Assembly (NCBI GenBank): GCA_024233085.1
Contig: JACKQC010000010.1
Coordinates: 1 to 64,000 of the forward strand
Length of the DNA stretch: 64,000 nucleotides
Direction of reading: 5' to 3'
Source of the DNA: Akkermansiaceae bacterium
GTDB taxonomy: Bacteria; Verrucomicrobiota; Verrucomicrobiia; Verrucomicrobiales; DEV007
Shown: in pieces, positions 17,679-25,318 of the stretch
Layout: each line of letters begins with the position of its first letter
How positions within the stretch are numbered: position 1 is the stretch's first letter
Made by a program: the position numbers and the translations under genes
The notes under the pieces: generated by a model
Seen by the model: the letters and a program-made list of their open reading frames with translations, nothing else
Databases searched by the model: none
What the model was told of the DNA's origin: nothing

Positions 17679-18500
17679 GTGCGCCAGCTCCACGAGGCCT
17701 TCCCGCACCGCGATCCCACCACACTCCGCGAGACAGAAGTCCTCGATTTCCTCATCTCTCTGCGCCAGAAGCGCCGACTCAAGGACTCCACGGTCAACCA
17801 GGCCGTCTGCGCCCTGCGCGCCTTCTACCGCGACCACCTCGGCCGGAAGTGGAGGGGCTGGAGCCGGATCAAGATACGACGCGACGAGCAACTCCCCAAC
17901 GTCCTGAGCCGCGAGGAGGTCGCCCGCTTTCTCGGCGCGGTCAGGGAAGGACGTTTCCGCGCCGTCTTCACCCTGATGTATCACTGCGGCCTGCGCCTGG
18001 GCGAGGCCATCCATCTCAAGCCCGGCCACATCGACGCCTCGCGCGGCGTCATCCGCATCGTCGGGGCCAAGGGCGGCAGGGATCGCGAGGTGCCCGTTTC
18101 CGCGGAACTCGTCGAGCGGCTGCGCGCCTTCTGGAAGCGCCACCGCAATCCCGAGTGGCTCTTCCCCTCGCCGGGGCGCGGCTGGAAGAGCGCCGGTGCC
18201 ACCCTGCCCGATGCCTTGCGGCGCTCCTCCAAACCGATGAGCGATTCCTCGGTGCAGGCCGCCATGCGCGCCACCGTCCTTTCCCTGGGCTGGGATCGGC
18301 GGACCGGGCATCGCCCGGTCACCTGCCACACCCTGCGTCATTGCTTCGCCACCCACCTTCTCGACGCCGGAGTCTCCATCCGCCTGGTCGGCCAGTATCT
18401 CGGGCACGCCTCGCTCAAGCCCACCCTGGTTTACCTTCACCTGACCGAAGCCAGCGAGAGCAAGGCGCGCGAGGTCCTCGCGCACTTCCCGGGTCTCTGA
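17679..18500 (+). CDS. Tyrosine recombinase of the IS91-type element
   Basis: 273 residues from a GTG start, probably lacking about 50 N-terminal residues that lie out of frame upstream (see the A8 tract at 17525). Residues 1-65 are the SAM-like core-binding domain (LKDSTVNQAVCALRAFY). The catalytic domain includes the first active-site Arg in YHCGLRLGEA, the HxLRH motif in TCHTLRHCFATHLL, and LGHASLKPTLVYLHL with the nucleophilic Tyr. It resembles recombinases that accompany IS91 transposases rather than integron integrases, and I see no insertion like the IntI-specific patch. It cleaves and rejoins DNA via a 3'-phosphotyrosine. The transposase gene follows 22 bases downstream, so the two are co-transcribed. 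Confidence 0.75.
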   Translation: MRQLHEAFPHRDPTTLRETEVLDFLISLRQKRRLKDSTVNQAVCALRAFYRDHLGRKWRGWSRIKIRRDEQLPNVLSREEVARFLGAVREGRFRAVFTLMYHCGLRLGEAIHLKPGHIDASRGVIRIVGAKGGRDREVPVSAELVERLRAFWKRHRNPEWLFPSPGRGWKSAGATLPDALRRSSKPMSDSSVQAAMRATVLSLGWDRRTGHRPVTCHTLRHCFATHLLDAGVSIRLVGQYLGHASLKPTLVYLHLTEASESKAREVLAHFPGL

Positions 18501-18522
18501 TCCGCCCGGCTCCCAGCCCGCC

Positions 18523-19617
18523 ATGCCCCTGGCTCTCGCCGAGGTCTTGCGCGAGCATTGGCCGCGCTTCGCGCGCGCCCACGCTCCGCGGCTCGCCGCC
18601 GCCCATTACCGGGCGGCGCGGGCCGTGCTGTCCTGCCGCACCCCCGCCCTCGGCGGGCGGCTCTGGCAATGCGCCTGCCACGCGCACGCCCGGCACTTTT
18701 CCTATCACAGTTGCAACCACCGCTCCTGCCCCCAATGCGGCGCCATCGATCAGCAACAATGGGCCGCCACCCAGGAGGCGCGGCTGCTCCCCGGCGTGCC
18801 CTACTTCCTGGTCACCCTCACCGTGCCCGACTCCCTGCGCGGCGTTTGCAAAGCCCGCCCCGCCATCCTCTACGACCTCATCCTTCGCGAGGCCGCCGGG
18901 GCCTTGAAGGACCTCTGCCGGTCCAAACTCGGCGGCACGCCCGGGTTCACCTCCGTGTTGCACACCTGGGGCCGCCAGCTCCAGCACCATCCCCACGTCC
19001 ACCTCGTCGTCCCCGGGGTGGTCCTCGCGCCCGACGGCCGCGAGCGTTATCCCGACAAGCCCGATTTCCTGGTTCACGGCGCGCCGCTGGCCGCGCGCTT
19101 CCGCAACCGCCTCGAAATCGCCCTCAAAAACAGCCATCCCGAGATCCACGCCGCTTTGGTGCGCGATCATCCCGACGTCTTCCGGCTCAAATGGGTCGCC
19201 GACGCGCGCCACACCGGCTCGGGCAAGCCCGCCCTGCGCTACCTCGCCCGTTACGTTTTCCGATCCGCCCTCGGCCCCGGTCGCCTCCTCGGCTATGACG
19301 GGCAGGGCCGCCTTCGTCTCCAATGCCACCAGAGCGGCGCCAACCGCCCGTTTGTCGTCCTCCTCACCCCCGAGGAGTTTTTGAGGCGCTGGTGCCTCCA
19401 CGTCCTGCCCAAGGGGTTTGTGCGCGTGCGCCACCATGGCTGGATGAGCGGCGCGGCGCGCAAAGTCCGCCTCCGCGTCCGGGCCCTGGTTTGCGGCGAA
19501 CTCGACGAGCCGGCGCCCGCCGTCATCCTTCCCCCCGTCCCCCGCTGCGCGCGCTGCGGCGCGGAGATGAAACTCCTCGCCACCATCGAACCGCGCGGCC
19601 CTCCGCCCCGAAGATGA
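18523..19617 (+). CDS. IS91-family transposase (Y1/HUH, zinc-binding)
   Basis: 364 residues. The N-terminus carries a cysteine/histidine zinc-binding region: CACHAHARHFSYHSCNHRSC and CPQCGAIDQQQW. The HUH metal motif is HPHVHLVVPGVVL near residue 160, and a downstream Arg/Tyr-rich region (LRYLARYVFRSAL) carries candidate catalytic tyrosines. VRHHGWMSGAARK and a C-terminal CARCGAEM zinc knuckle also fit IS91/ISCR transposases. These nick single-stranded DNA and move by rolling-circle replication. Length is slightly shorter than typical (about 370-420), but the protein looks intact. IS91/ISCR elements often lie beside integrons and can mobilise flanking DNA by one-ended transposition. Confidence 0.9.
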   Translation: MPLALAEVLREHWPRFARAHAPRLAAAHYRAARAVLSCRTPALGGRLWQCACHAHARHFSYHSCNHRSCPQCGAIDQQQWAATQEARLLPGVPYFLVTLTVPDSLRGVCKARPAILYDLILREAAGALKDLCRSKLGGTPGFTSVLHTWGRQLQHHPHVHLVVPGVVLAPDGRERYPDKPDFLVHGAPLAARFRNRLEIALKNSHPEIHAALVRDHPDVFRLKWVADARHTGSGKPALRYLARYVFRSALGPGRLLGYDGQGRLRLQCHQSGANRPFVVLLTPEEFLRRWCLHVLPKGFVRVRHHGWMSGAARKVRLRVRALVCGELDEPAPAVILPPVPRCARCGAEMKLLATIEPRGPPPRR

Positions 19618-19935
19618 GCCACGACCCTCCGCCTCCCCCTGACACCTCCCCAAAAGGCCGTCTCCGCGCCGGTCGCGTCTCTTCGCGCGCCTCTGTCGCG
19701 GTTTTCCCGGCACAAACACCGCGATCCGGGCTTAAGACCCGCCTCTCGCGCCCCAACCCTCGGCCCGGCCTTCGAAGCATGAGCTTCGCGCCGCCGGCGC
19801 CAAGCTCATGGCCCCCGCGGAGCCCCTCAAAAGGCGGCTTGAAACCCGATCCCCACGCCAACGCGTTGAGGATCAACGGAAAATCGAATCCGCAAGAGCC
19901 GCCGTCCCCGCGCCCCTGACTCCACCGGCGGGCTC
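19618..19935. other. Non-coding DNA between the IS91 transposase and attC site C
   Basis: About 318 bases with no convincing gene. It should contain one end of the IS91-type element and any remainder of the disrupted cassette, but I could not fix the junction. It includes short inverted words such as GAAGCATGAGCTTC near 19777. Confidence 0.4.
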
Positions 19936-19989
19936 GTCCAACAACGGATAGCAGTGAGGCAAGCTCACCTGCTATCTTGGGGGTTCGGC
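19936..19989 (-). other. attC recombination site (site C), short form
   Basis: On the minus strand the site runs from GCCGAAC to GTTGGAC; the latter matches the GTTRRRY inner-box consensus. The two arms GATAGCAGGTGAG and CCTCACTGCTATC form a hairpin with an extrahelical G, a feature used for strand choice in known attC sites. It starts five bases after the stop codon of the cassette gene at 19994. Confidence 0.8.
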
Positions 19990-19993
19990 GCCT

Positions 19994-20473
19994 TTAGTCG
20001 TAGCCGATCACAAAACGATCGAGACCATCAGTTGCAAGATTCGGAACGAGGATCTCCCTGAATATGAAAAAGATGGATCCCCAATCGTGGAAATGCTGCG
20101 AGGTCTCTTCTGTGTGGATCAGCACGTAGCACTTCCGGTCTGCCGCCAGGGTCTCCTGCAATTTCCCAAGGATTGTGTCGTGAGCCTCCTGATCGTCGGC
20201 CGGATCATCCGCGAACTCAATGGTCTTCAGGTAGCACGGAAGATCGGAAGCGTTGAGCGGCGTGAAATGCTTGGCCGAGATTCGTTCGGCGTAAAATGGT
20301 CCGTGCAGTCCTGATTCGTCTGTGTCGGTGGGAAGAAACGAAGTGTGGAAAGGCGGGCAGGAGCAGTAGGCTTCCACGAGCGCAGCCTCTGTCGCTGAGG
20401 AACCAAGATCCACGCGATCGTGGTGAATCCACCCATAATCCCAAAGTCTCGTGATTGTTTCAGTCTGGGGCAT
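19994..20473 (-). CDS. Integron cassette protein of unknown function
   Basis: 159 residues, MPQTETITRLWDYGWIHHDR. It is soluble, acidic and rich in aromatic residues, with no signal peptide or membrane segment. Notable stretches are CSCPPFHTSFLPTDTDESG, ETLAADRKCYVLIHTEE and HFHDWGSIFFIFREIL. I do not recognise a family. The ATG lies eight bases after the inner box of attC site B (20481-20487), and the stop is five bases before attC site C. It is therefore a complete single-gene integron cassette. Cassette genes of this type are commonly orphan and adaptive, including toxins, antitoxins and phage-defence proteins; nothing here favours one of these. Confidence 0.7.
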   Translation of the reverse strand: MPQTETITRLWDYGWIHHDRVDLGSSATEAALVEAYCSCPPFHTSFLPTDTDESGLHGPFYAERISAKHFTPLNASDLPCYLKTIEFADDPADDQEAHDTILGKLQETLAADRKCYVLIHTEETSQHFHDWGSIFFIFREILVPNLATDGLDRFVIGYD

Positions 20474-20480
20474 TTTCTTC

Positions 20481-20610
20481 GCCGAACGTTAAAGCTGTGC
20501 CGATCGCGGGTAGTCGCCGGACCGGCATCCACAATCAAGCCGCTCCCGATGCCGGCGGCAAGCTCGCAACAAGGCCGCGGCTAGCGGTCGGCACCAGTGA
20601 CTTGTTGGCC
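20481..20610 (-). other. attC recombination site (site B)
   Basis: On the minus strand it starts GGCCAACAAGTCACTGGTGCCGA and ends ATCGGCACAGCTTTAACGTT followed by CGGC. The GTGCCGA arm pairs with TCGGCAC. The closing GTTCGGC box is eight bases before the next cassette gene's ATG at 20473. The site begins inside the 3' end of the upstream cassette gene. Confidence 0.8.
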
Positions 20611-21063
20611 TTTTTCTTCCTTGGGTTCGGCTTGAGGCCATGAAATCGAATCAACCGAATCTTGGTGCTGGACTCGTCCTGGCTGATGGAAGAACGCAAG
20701 CCGAGATGGCCTGTGGAGCAGCGACTCCCGGTTGAAAACATCAATCGATGTCTTGCCGGTTACAAGCTGGCTCAAGAAGTCGATCAGCAAGTCTCCAGCA
20801 TCCCGCGAAGGATCCCCAAAGTCGGTTCGCCATTCTGCGGGTCCTCGGGCCCCCTCTACGCTCACCGCCACCTCAAAGCAGTCGCCACGGTGAAGAACGA
20901 TCAGCCCCAATTGTGGTCCCCGGCCTGATGATCTTCCCTCAAGGATGGTCGTGTTCCCAAACCCATCGGGCCTTGGCTCCAAGGATACGCTTGAGAAGCG
21001 GGCCGCATGGTCAGCGACGAACTGCTCAAGTCGCTGGGGAAGCGATGCCGTGGTCTCGACCAT
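20581..21063 (-). CDS. Integron cassette protein of unknown function
   Basis: 160 residues, MVETTASLPQRLEQFVADHA. The N-terminal 100 residues look like a compact alpha/beta domain: LGLIVLHRGDCFEVAVSVEG, then AEWRTDFGDPSRDAGDLLIDFLSQLV. The C-terminus is basic and polar and ends within attC site B, so the last ten residues are encoded by the recombination site itself. No signal or transmembrane segment is seen and no family is recognised. The start codon is six bases after the inner box of attC site A. Gene and flanking attC form a standard cassette. The function is unknown. Confidence 0.65.
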   Translation of the reverse strand: MVETTASLPQRLEQFVADHAARFSSVSLEPRPDGFGNTTILEGRSSGRGPQLGLIVLHRGDCFEVAVSVEGARGPAEWRTDFGDPSRDAGDLLIDFLSQLVTGKTSIDVFNRESLLHRPSRLAFFHQPGRVQHQDSVDSISWPQAEPKEEKGQQVTGADR

Positions 21064-21068
21064 TCTTG

Positions 21069-21194
21069 GGCCAACGTCAGAGGCATCGTAGCCCGATCCG
21101 GGAGCGCGGCCTCGATTGGAGGATAAGGATTCAAGGCAGGAAAGTCAATCAACTCGCGGCGGGATCGGGCTTGTCCATCGCCGACTTGTTATGC
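21069..21194 (-). other. attC recombination site (site A)
   Basis: On the minus strand it starts GCATAACAAGTCGGCGATGG and ends CGATGCCTCTGACGTTGGCC. The inner stem AAGCCCGATCCCG pairs with CGGATCGGGCTA. The closing GTTGGCC box is six bases before the ATG at 21063. Its central part is homologous to attC site D. Confidence 0.8.
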
Positions 21195-21209
21195 CGTGTC
21201 GGGGTTTCG

Positions 21210-21722
21210 CTATTGTTTTCTGTATGACCAGAGTTTTTGTTTGTATTCGCCTGATCTTATTTCCCCGGTCCATACTCCTTGTTTTTCCGACTCATCACTT
21301 GCTGTGCATTTGTAAATCACTTTTATAAACACTTCGGTTTCTCCATTCGGAAATTCCGGCAAATTTTCCCAATCGCTATCTAAAGTGAACCGTAATACCA
21401 TATTCTCGCCCGGTGGAACCAGATAAACTGAAGGGAAATTTCTTGTGAAACTCTGAGGCTTCAGGACGAGATTGTGTCTTCTTTTTCCTTTGGAAATCTC
21501 GAACGAAATATTGCGGTAACCCCAACTGTTCCACTGCTCAAACACCTTCTGATCGTCAGTTGAAATATTGCGAAGGATGACGAAAAAGCTTTCTGGTTCA
21601 TCTCCAACCGTAATGTGGGATTTATTCGGTGAAAGATGGACCGAAAAAGGGGGGGTATTTTCGTCACCTCGCGCTTGCGCGATAATTGCGAGCCCAACGA
21701 ATACTGAGATAATCCAATTCAT
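21210..21722 (-). CDS. Exported integron cassette protein of unknown function
   Basis: 170 residues with a signal peptide (NWIISVFVGLAIIAQARG, residues 2-19). The mature part is beta-rich, with FSVHLSPNKSHITVGDEPE and VILRNISTDDQKVFEQW resembling an Ig-like or intracellular-proteinase-inhibitor-type fold, and then VPPGENMVLRFTLDSD. The gene is clearly more AT-rich than the surrounding chromosome, a sign of recent acquisition. The start is eight bases after a GTTATGC box (21730-21736), and the stop lies 15 bases from attC site A. It is an integron cassette gene; the periplasmic or secreted role is unknown. Confidence 0.7.
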   Translation of the reverse strand: MNWIISVFVGLAIIAQARGDENTPPFSVHLSPNKSHITVGDEPESFFVILRNISTDDQKVFEQWNSWGYRNISFEISKGKRRHNLVLKPQSFTRNFPSVYLVPPGENMVLRFTLDSDWENLPEFPNGETEVFIKVIYKCTASDESEKQGVWTGEIRSGEYKQKLWSYRKQ

Positions 21723-21729
21723 CTTTTCT

Positions 21730-22026
21730 GCATAACAGTATTAGTTTACGCATCTGGATATCGATATATTTTTCCGGAACGACATCAGCGGCGCGTCCAG
21801 ATCAAACCCGAAAACGGGCGGAGCGTCAAGCGTTTCGGGCGGCTTTCCCCCTGTTTCCGTGACGGGCCGGATTGACACGGATATCCAAACTTTTCAGGAA
21901 TCCGAGGGAACCGATATCCGCATCCTCCAAAGCCGATATCCGCCTCCGTTCGGGGGCCTTTCGCGGGCCATGACCCCGACGGATCGGTCGGAGCGAGGAT
22001 GCCAGGCGGGCGCCTCGCCCACCGCC
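21730..22026. other. Inner-box half site and non-coding flank of the cassette array
   Basis: GTTATGC on the minus strand (21730-21736) has the same distance to the next start codon as the other attC boxes, but no paired stem is evident. It could be a decayed attC, an attI-like primary site or an array end. The rest, to 22026, shows no gene and no integrase. Confidence 0.4.
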
Positions 22027-22461
22027 TCAAAACCGCCGCAGCGCCCCGAGCAATTCGTTCACCTTGTCCACGACGGCCTGCATCTCCGCCTGGGTCGGGG
22101 GTTCGCTGACGATGAGGGCGAGATCGGCCACGGTTTGCGGATTCCCGGCGGTGCCGGAGATGGCATCGTCGAGAGTCTGCGGGCTCACCTCGCCGGGCGG
22201 GCCCTCGGGGCCGGCGGGGCCCTCCGGACCGGGCGGGCCTTCGCTGCCGGGGCTGCCCTCGGGGCCAATGGGGCCGGCTTCGCCGGGGAGACCATCGACG
22301 CCGTTGGCGCCGGGCGGGCCGGCCGGTCCCTCGGCGCCGGCCGGTCCCTCGGGGCCGGCGGGGATGGCCTCGATCATTTCCACGAGACCGGCGAACTGCG
22401 CGCGCATCTGCGCGGCGTCGGCCTCGGCGCCTTCAACGGGGAGCGTGGGGTCGTAGGGCAT
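22027..22461 (-). CDS. Collagen-like repeat protein
   Basis: 144 residues: MPYDPTLPVEGAEADAAQ, a helical N-domain, then about 19 uninterrupted Gly-X-Y triplets (about residues 35-92, for example GPEGPAGAEGPAGPPGANG). A C-terminal helical domain follows (TVADLALIVSEPPTQAEMQAVVDKVNELLG). Collagen-like segments in bacteria form trimeric rods, often in surface appendages, spores or phage tail fibres. There is no signal peptide or anchor, so cytoplasmic assembly or a phage-like origin is possible. The leader contains two near-identical CCACCTTTTAC words directly upstream, and no ribosome binding site is evident. No phage genes are nearby. Confidence 0.75.
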   Translation of the reverse strand: MPYDPTLPVEGAEADAAQMRAQFAGLVEMIEAIPAGPEGPAGAEGPAGPPGANGVDGLPGEAGPIGPEGSPGSEGPPGPEGPAGPEGPPGEVSPQTLDDAISGTAGNPQTVADLALIVSEPPTQAEMQAVVDKVNELLGALRRF

Positions 22462-22744
22462 ATTTTTGGGGTAAAAGGTGGGAAGGTAAAAGGTGGGAAG
22501 GTGGGAAAGTGAAAGGTGGGCAAGGTTTCGAGCGATGGGCGATGTGGCCGGGAGCGTGAGCGAGCAGCGGTGGGCTGAATGACGATCGGAGGGGCGGGAA
22601 GCGATCTCCGTGAACCGCGGACGGGACGGCTCTGATGGGGTTCGTAACCGGGATTTTCTCGTTACCGACTTGACGCCATAAGGTTGAGACTTGTTTGTCT
22701 TCGAAAATTTCGTCAACCTTCACGTTCGGGACGGGTCGCTTGGC
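22462..22744. other. Leader of the collagen-like gene and non-coding DNA
   Basis: About 280 bases without a gene. Near 22470-22525 the plus strand repeats GTAAAAGGTGGGAAGGT-type words, giving a tandem of purine-rich units directly in the minus-strand leader. Nothing else was recognised. Confidence 0.4.
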
Positions 22745-22980
22745 GTCCGGAAGGGGGTCAACCCCCGTTCGAAACGGCAAAGTTTCCGTTCCGAAGGGGT
22801 TCGAACCCGTCCGGGAGGGGTTTGCCCCCCGTTCCGAAGGGGTTCGAACCCGTCTCGAAGGGGGTAGTACCCCGTCCGGAAGGGGGTCATGACCCGTCCG
22901 AAACGCCGCCATCGGCGTCCGGAACGGAAACGTTTCCGCTCCGGACGTGAAGGTTTCCGTTCCGAACGGGTCGCGCGACC
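22745..22980. repeat. Array of alternating 8-base linkers and short palindromes, period about 22
   Basis: About 11 units. A near-constant linker (GTCCGGAA, GTTCCGAA, GTCTCGAA) alternates with a different 12-14 base palindrome each time: GGGTTCGAACCC, GGGGTAGTACCCC, GGGTCATGACCC, GGAAACGTTTCC, GGTCGCGCGACC and others. The period is about 21-22 bases. The array lies between the divergently oriented collagen-like and MoxR genes. It is not a CRISPR array. Confidence 0.85.
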
Positions 22981-23026
22981 TCGCCATGGCGGGCTCAGGG
23001 GGCGGGCGGGGCCGTGACACGCCGGG

Positions 23027-23088
23027 ACTCAACAGGGTTGGGTCCCGGAGCCAACAGGGTTCGGTCGCCGACCCTACCCTGTTGGGTC
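23027..23088. repeat. CCAACAGGG palindromic element, copy 5 (three units)
   Basis: Three units: ACTCAACAGGGTTGGGTC, CCAACAGGGTTCGGTC and the inverted ACCCTACCCTGTTGGGTC. It lies about 85 bases upstream of the MoxR start codon. Confidence 0.8.
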
Positions 23089-23171
23089 GCGGCGGAAAAA
23101 GCCCTCGTCCCGGTCTCGGGGTTTGTGCTAGGGTTCCGGCCCCCGCCCGCCCCGGACGGGGGCGTTCATCC

Positions 23172-24119
23172 ATGAAAGAAAAGCTCGACCGCCTCCGCGA
23201 AGCGCTGACCTCGACCGTGATCGGTTCCGAGGACGCGGCCTTTCACCTGTTGGCGGCGCTGATCGGCGGCGGGCACGTGCTGATCCAGGGCGCGCCGGGC
23301 ATCGGCAAGACGACGCTCGCCAAGACGCTGGCGCGGTTGATCGACGGCAGCTTCCGGCGCATCCAGTTCACGCCCGACCTGCTGCCCTCGGACATTCTCG
23401 GATACTCGGTCTTCAACCAGGGCTCGGGCGGATTCGAATTCGTCAACGGACCGGTTTTCAGCAATCTCGTCCTCGCCGACGAAATCAACCGCACCAGCCC
23501 GCGCATTCAGAGCGCGCTGCTGGAGTGCATGAACGAGGGCCAGGTCTCGATCGACGGGGTGACGCGCCCGCTGGCGGCGCCCTTCCTCGTGATCGCGACT
23601 CAGAACAATCGCTATGCCGCCGGCACTTTTCCGCTGCCGGAGCCGCAGCTCGACCGTTTTCTGCTTTCCATCGAAATGACGCTGCCCGACGCCGCGCACC
23701 AGGCGGACATCCTGAAATGGCACGCCTCGGGCGGCGGCTCGAACGGCTCCGGGCCCGAACGCGTCGTCGCGGCGGCGGAGGTTTGCGAATGGCAGCGGAC
23801 CGTGAAGCGGTTGCCGGTGTCGGACCCGGTGTGCCGCTACATCGTGGCCCTCTGCGAAGGGGTCCGGACGCATCCCGGCCTGCGAAACGGCGTCTCCGCC
23901 CGGGCGTCGATCGCCCTGATGCGCGCGGCCCAGGCCTTCGCCTGCCTGCGGGGGCACGAGGCCGTTTTCCCCGACGATGTGAAATCGGCGGCCGCGCCGG
24001 TGCTGGCCCATCGCCTGACCCCGGCCGACGACGAGCCGGGTCTGACGCCGGAACTCCCCCGCCGCGGCCGGGTCGTGGCGGTGCTGGGCGAATTGCTCGA
24101 GGAAGTCGCGGTGCCGTGA
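23172..24119 (+). CDS. MoxR family AAA+ ATPase
   Basis: 315 residues. Walker A is GAPGIGKTT (residues 40-48). The family signature LLPSDILGYSVFN, Walker B LVLADEINR, the pore region (QSALLECMNEGQVSIDG) and sensor-1 ATQNNR with LPEPQLDRFLL are all present, followed by a C-terminal lid (SARASIALMRAAQAFACLRG). MoxR ATPases act as chaperones that mature or load partner complexes, often with von Willebrand A or DUF58 proteins. The gene overlaps the following DUF58 gene by four bases, and that gene in turn overlaps a transglutaminase gene by four bases. The three form the widespread MoxR-DUF58-TGase operon. Confidence 0.92.
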   Translation: MKEKLDRLREALTSTVIGSEDAAFHLLAALIGGGHVLIQGAPGIGKTTLAKTLARLIDGSFRRIQFTPDLLPSDILGYSVFNQGSGGFEFVNGPVFSNLVLADEINRTSPRIQSALLECMNEGQVSIDGVTRPLAAPFLVIATQNNRYAAGTFPLPEPQLDRFLLSIEMTLPDAAHQADILKWHASGGGSNGSGPERVVAAAEVCEWQRTVKRLPVSDPVCRYIVALCEGVRTHPGLRNGVSARASIALMRAAQAFACLRGHEAVFPDDVKSAAAPVLAHRLTPADDEPGLTPELPRRGRVVAVLGELLEEVAVP

Positions 24120-25318
24120 AGGCGGGAGGTTCCAAAGCCGGCGGGGCGGCCGGGGAAAAGCCGGCGGTCCGTGTCGCCGCGCCGGGTCTGGCGCTGCTCT
24201 GGATCGGGATCGCGACGGCGGCGGCGGGCGTGTCGAGGTTCGACGGCATGTTGCTGCTGCTCGGCGGGCTTTTTCTGGCGTTGCTGGGCGCGGCGCGCTG
24301 GTGGGCGCCGCGCAACCTGGCCGGGCTCCGGGCGACGCGCCGTCCGCCCGCCGAAGTTTTCGCCGGCGAAACCTTCCCGATCGCGGTCACCCTGGAGCGC
24401 GATCACTGGGGCCCGGCCTTCGCGGTCCGGTTTCGCGACGCGTATTTTTCCGCCGCCCAACCCGGAACCGGGCAGGTCTGGGTCGATTCCCTGCCCGCGC
24501 GGGGATCGGTCACGGTGTCCGTGCCGGCGCGGCTGACACGTCGCGGGCTCGAACGGCGCGGCCGGGTGGAGTGGCTCTCGCGATTTCCCCTGGGACTGTT
24601 CGAGACGCGGCTGAGCGGGGTCTTTCACGAATCGTCGGCGCCGGCCACCGTGCTGGTGCTGCCGCGGCCGCTTTTGCCCGACAATCTGCGCCGCGAACTG
24701 GAGATGGCGCGTTTCGAGACCGGACACCACGCCGGGCTGGAGCCGGAGCCGTTCGAGGATTTTCGCGGGATACGCGAATACCGGCCCGGCGATCCGCTGA
24801 AGGCGATCCACTGGGCGGCGACGGCCCGTTCGCGCGCGCCGATGGTCCGCGAATGGGATCCGCCCGGTCCGCGGCCGAGGTCTTTCGGGCTCCTTTTGCA
24901 CGACTTCGAGCCGCCCGGCGCCATCATCCGGCCGGACCGTTTCGAGGCGCTGTTGCGGCTGGCGGCGGGGATCGTGCTCTACTGCCGCGACGCGGAGATT
25001 CCGCTCCGGGCGATGGCGGATTTTCTGCCGGCCGCGTCGCTGACGGCGCCGCGGCCCGACGGTTATCGGGAAATCCTGCGCCAGCTCGCCCGCTGCGGCC
25101 GGCGGGGAAAATGCGATCTCGAATCCCTCGCCCGCGCGGCCACGAAGCTCGGCGTCTGCGACCGCGTTTTCATCGCCGGCGAGGCGCCCCTCTCCGCCTG
25201 GCGCGACACCTTTCGGAAAAACGGAGGCGCGGTCTGTCTCGACACCTCGTCCGCCGCGCCGGAGCGGATCCGGCTCCGCGTCGAACGTCCGGCCCATGCC
25301 TCCCCGCGACCGGCATGA
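24116..25318 (+). CDS. DUF58 domain membrane protein
   Basis: 400 residues from a GTG whose bases overlap the MoxR stop (GTGA). Two hydrophobic segments lie at about residues 20-60 (GLALLWIGIATAAAG and MLLLLGGLFLALLGAARWW). A beta-rich domain follows, then the DUF58 signature FRGIREYRPGDPLKAIHWAA with SRAPMVREWD. The C-terminal half has a von Willebrand A-like arrangement, but metal-site residues are not obvious. DUF58 proteins work with MoxR ATPases and transglutaminase-like proteins; the complex is presumed to act at the membrane, though its role is poorly defined. The start is set by the overlap and by the membrane segments near the N-terminus. Confidence 0.88.
   Translation: MKAGGSKAGGAAGEKPAVRVAAPGLALLWIGIATAAAGVSRFDGMLLLLGGLFLALLGAARWWAPRNLAGLRATRRPPAEVFAGETFPIAVTLERDHWGPAFAVRFRDAYFSAAQPGTGQVWVDSLPARGSVTVSVPARLTRRGLERRGRVEWLSRFPLGLFETRLSGVFHESSAPATVLVLPRPLLPDNLRRELEMARFETGHHAGLEPEPFEDFRGIREYRPGDPLKAIHWAATARSRAPMVREWDPPGPRPRSFGLLLHDFEPPGAIIRPDRFEALLRLAAGIVLYCRDAEIPLRAMADFLPAASLTAPRPDGYREILRQLARCGRRGKCDLESLARAATKLGVCDRVFIAGEAPLSAWRDTFRKNGGAVCLDTSSAAPERIRLRVERPAHASPRPA

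Larger units (their letters stand above)
17522..19617 (+). mobile_element. IS91-family element carrying a tyrosine recombinase
   Basis: Minimal extent: the two coding genes of the element. A tyrosine recombinase gene followed 22 bases later by a zinc-finger Y1/HUH transposase is the known composition of one branch of the IS91 family. The true ends were not located; IS91 elements lack inverted terminal repeats and target duplications, so the outer limits may extend to about 17448 and 19935. The element lies within the integron cassette array and is oriented opposite to the cassettes. Confidence 0.7.

Noticed and set aside
17679..18500. Integron integrase IntI
   Set aside because: It is a tyrosine recombinase, but it is directly linked to an IS91 transposase, is oriented against the cassettes, and shows no IntI-type extra segment.
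22745..22980. Possible CRISPR array
   Set aside because: The constant part is only 8 bases, the variable parts are palindromes, and there are no cas genes. It is reported as a palindrome array instead.
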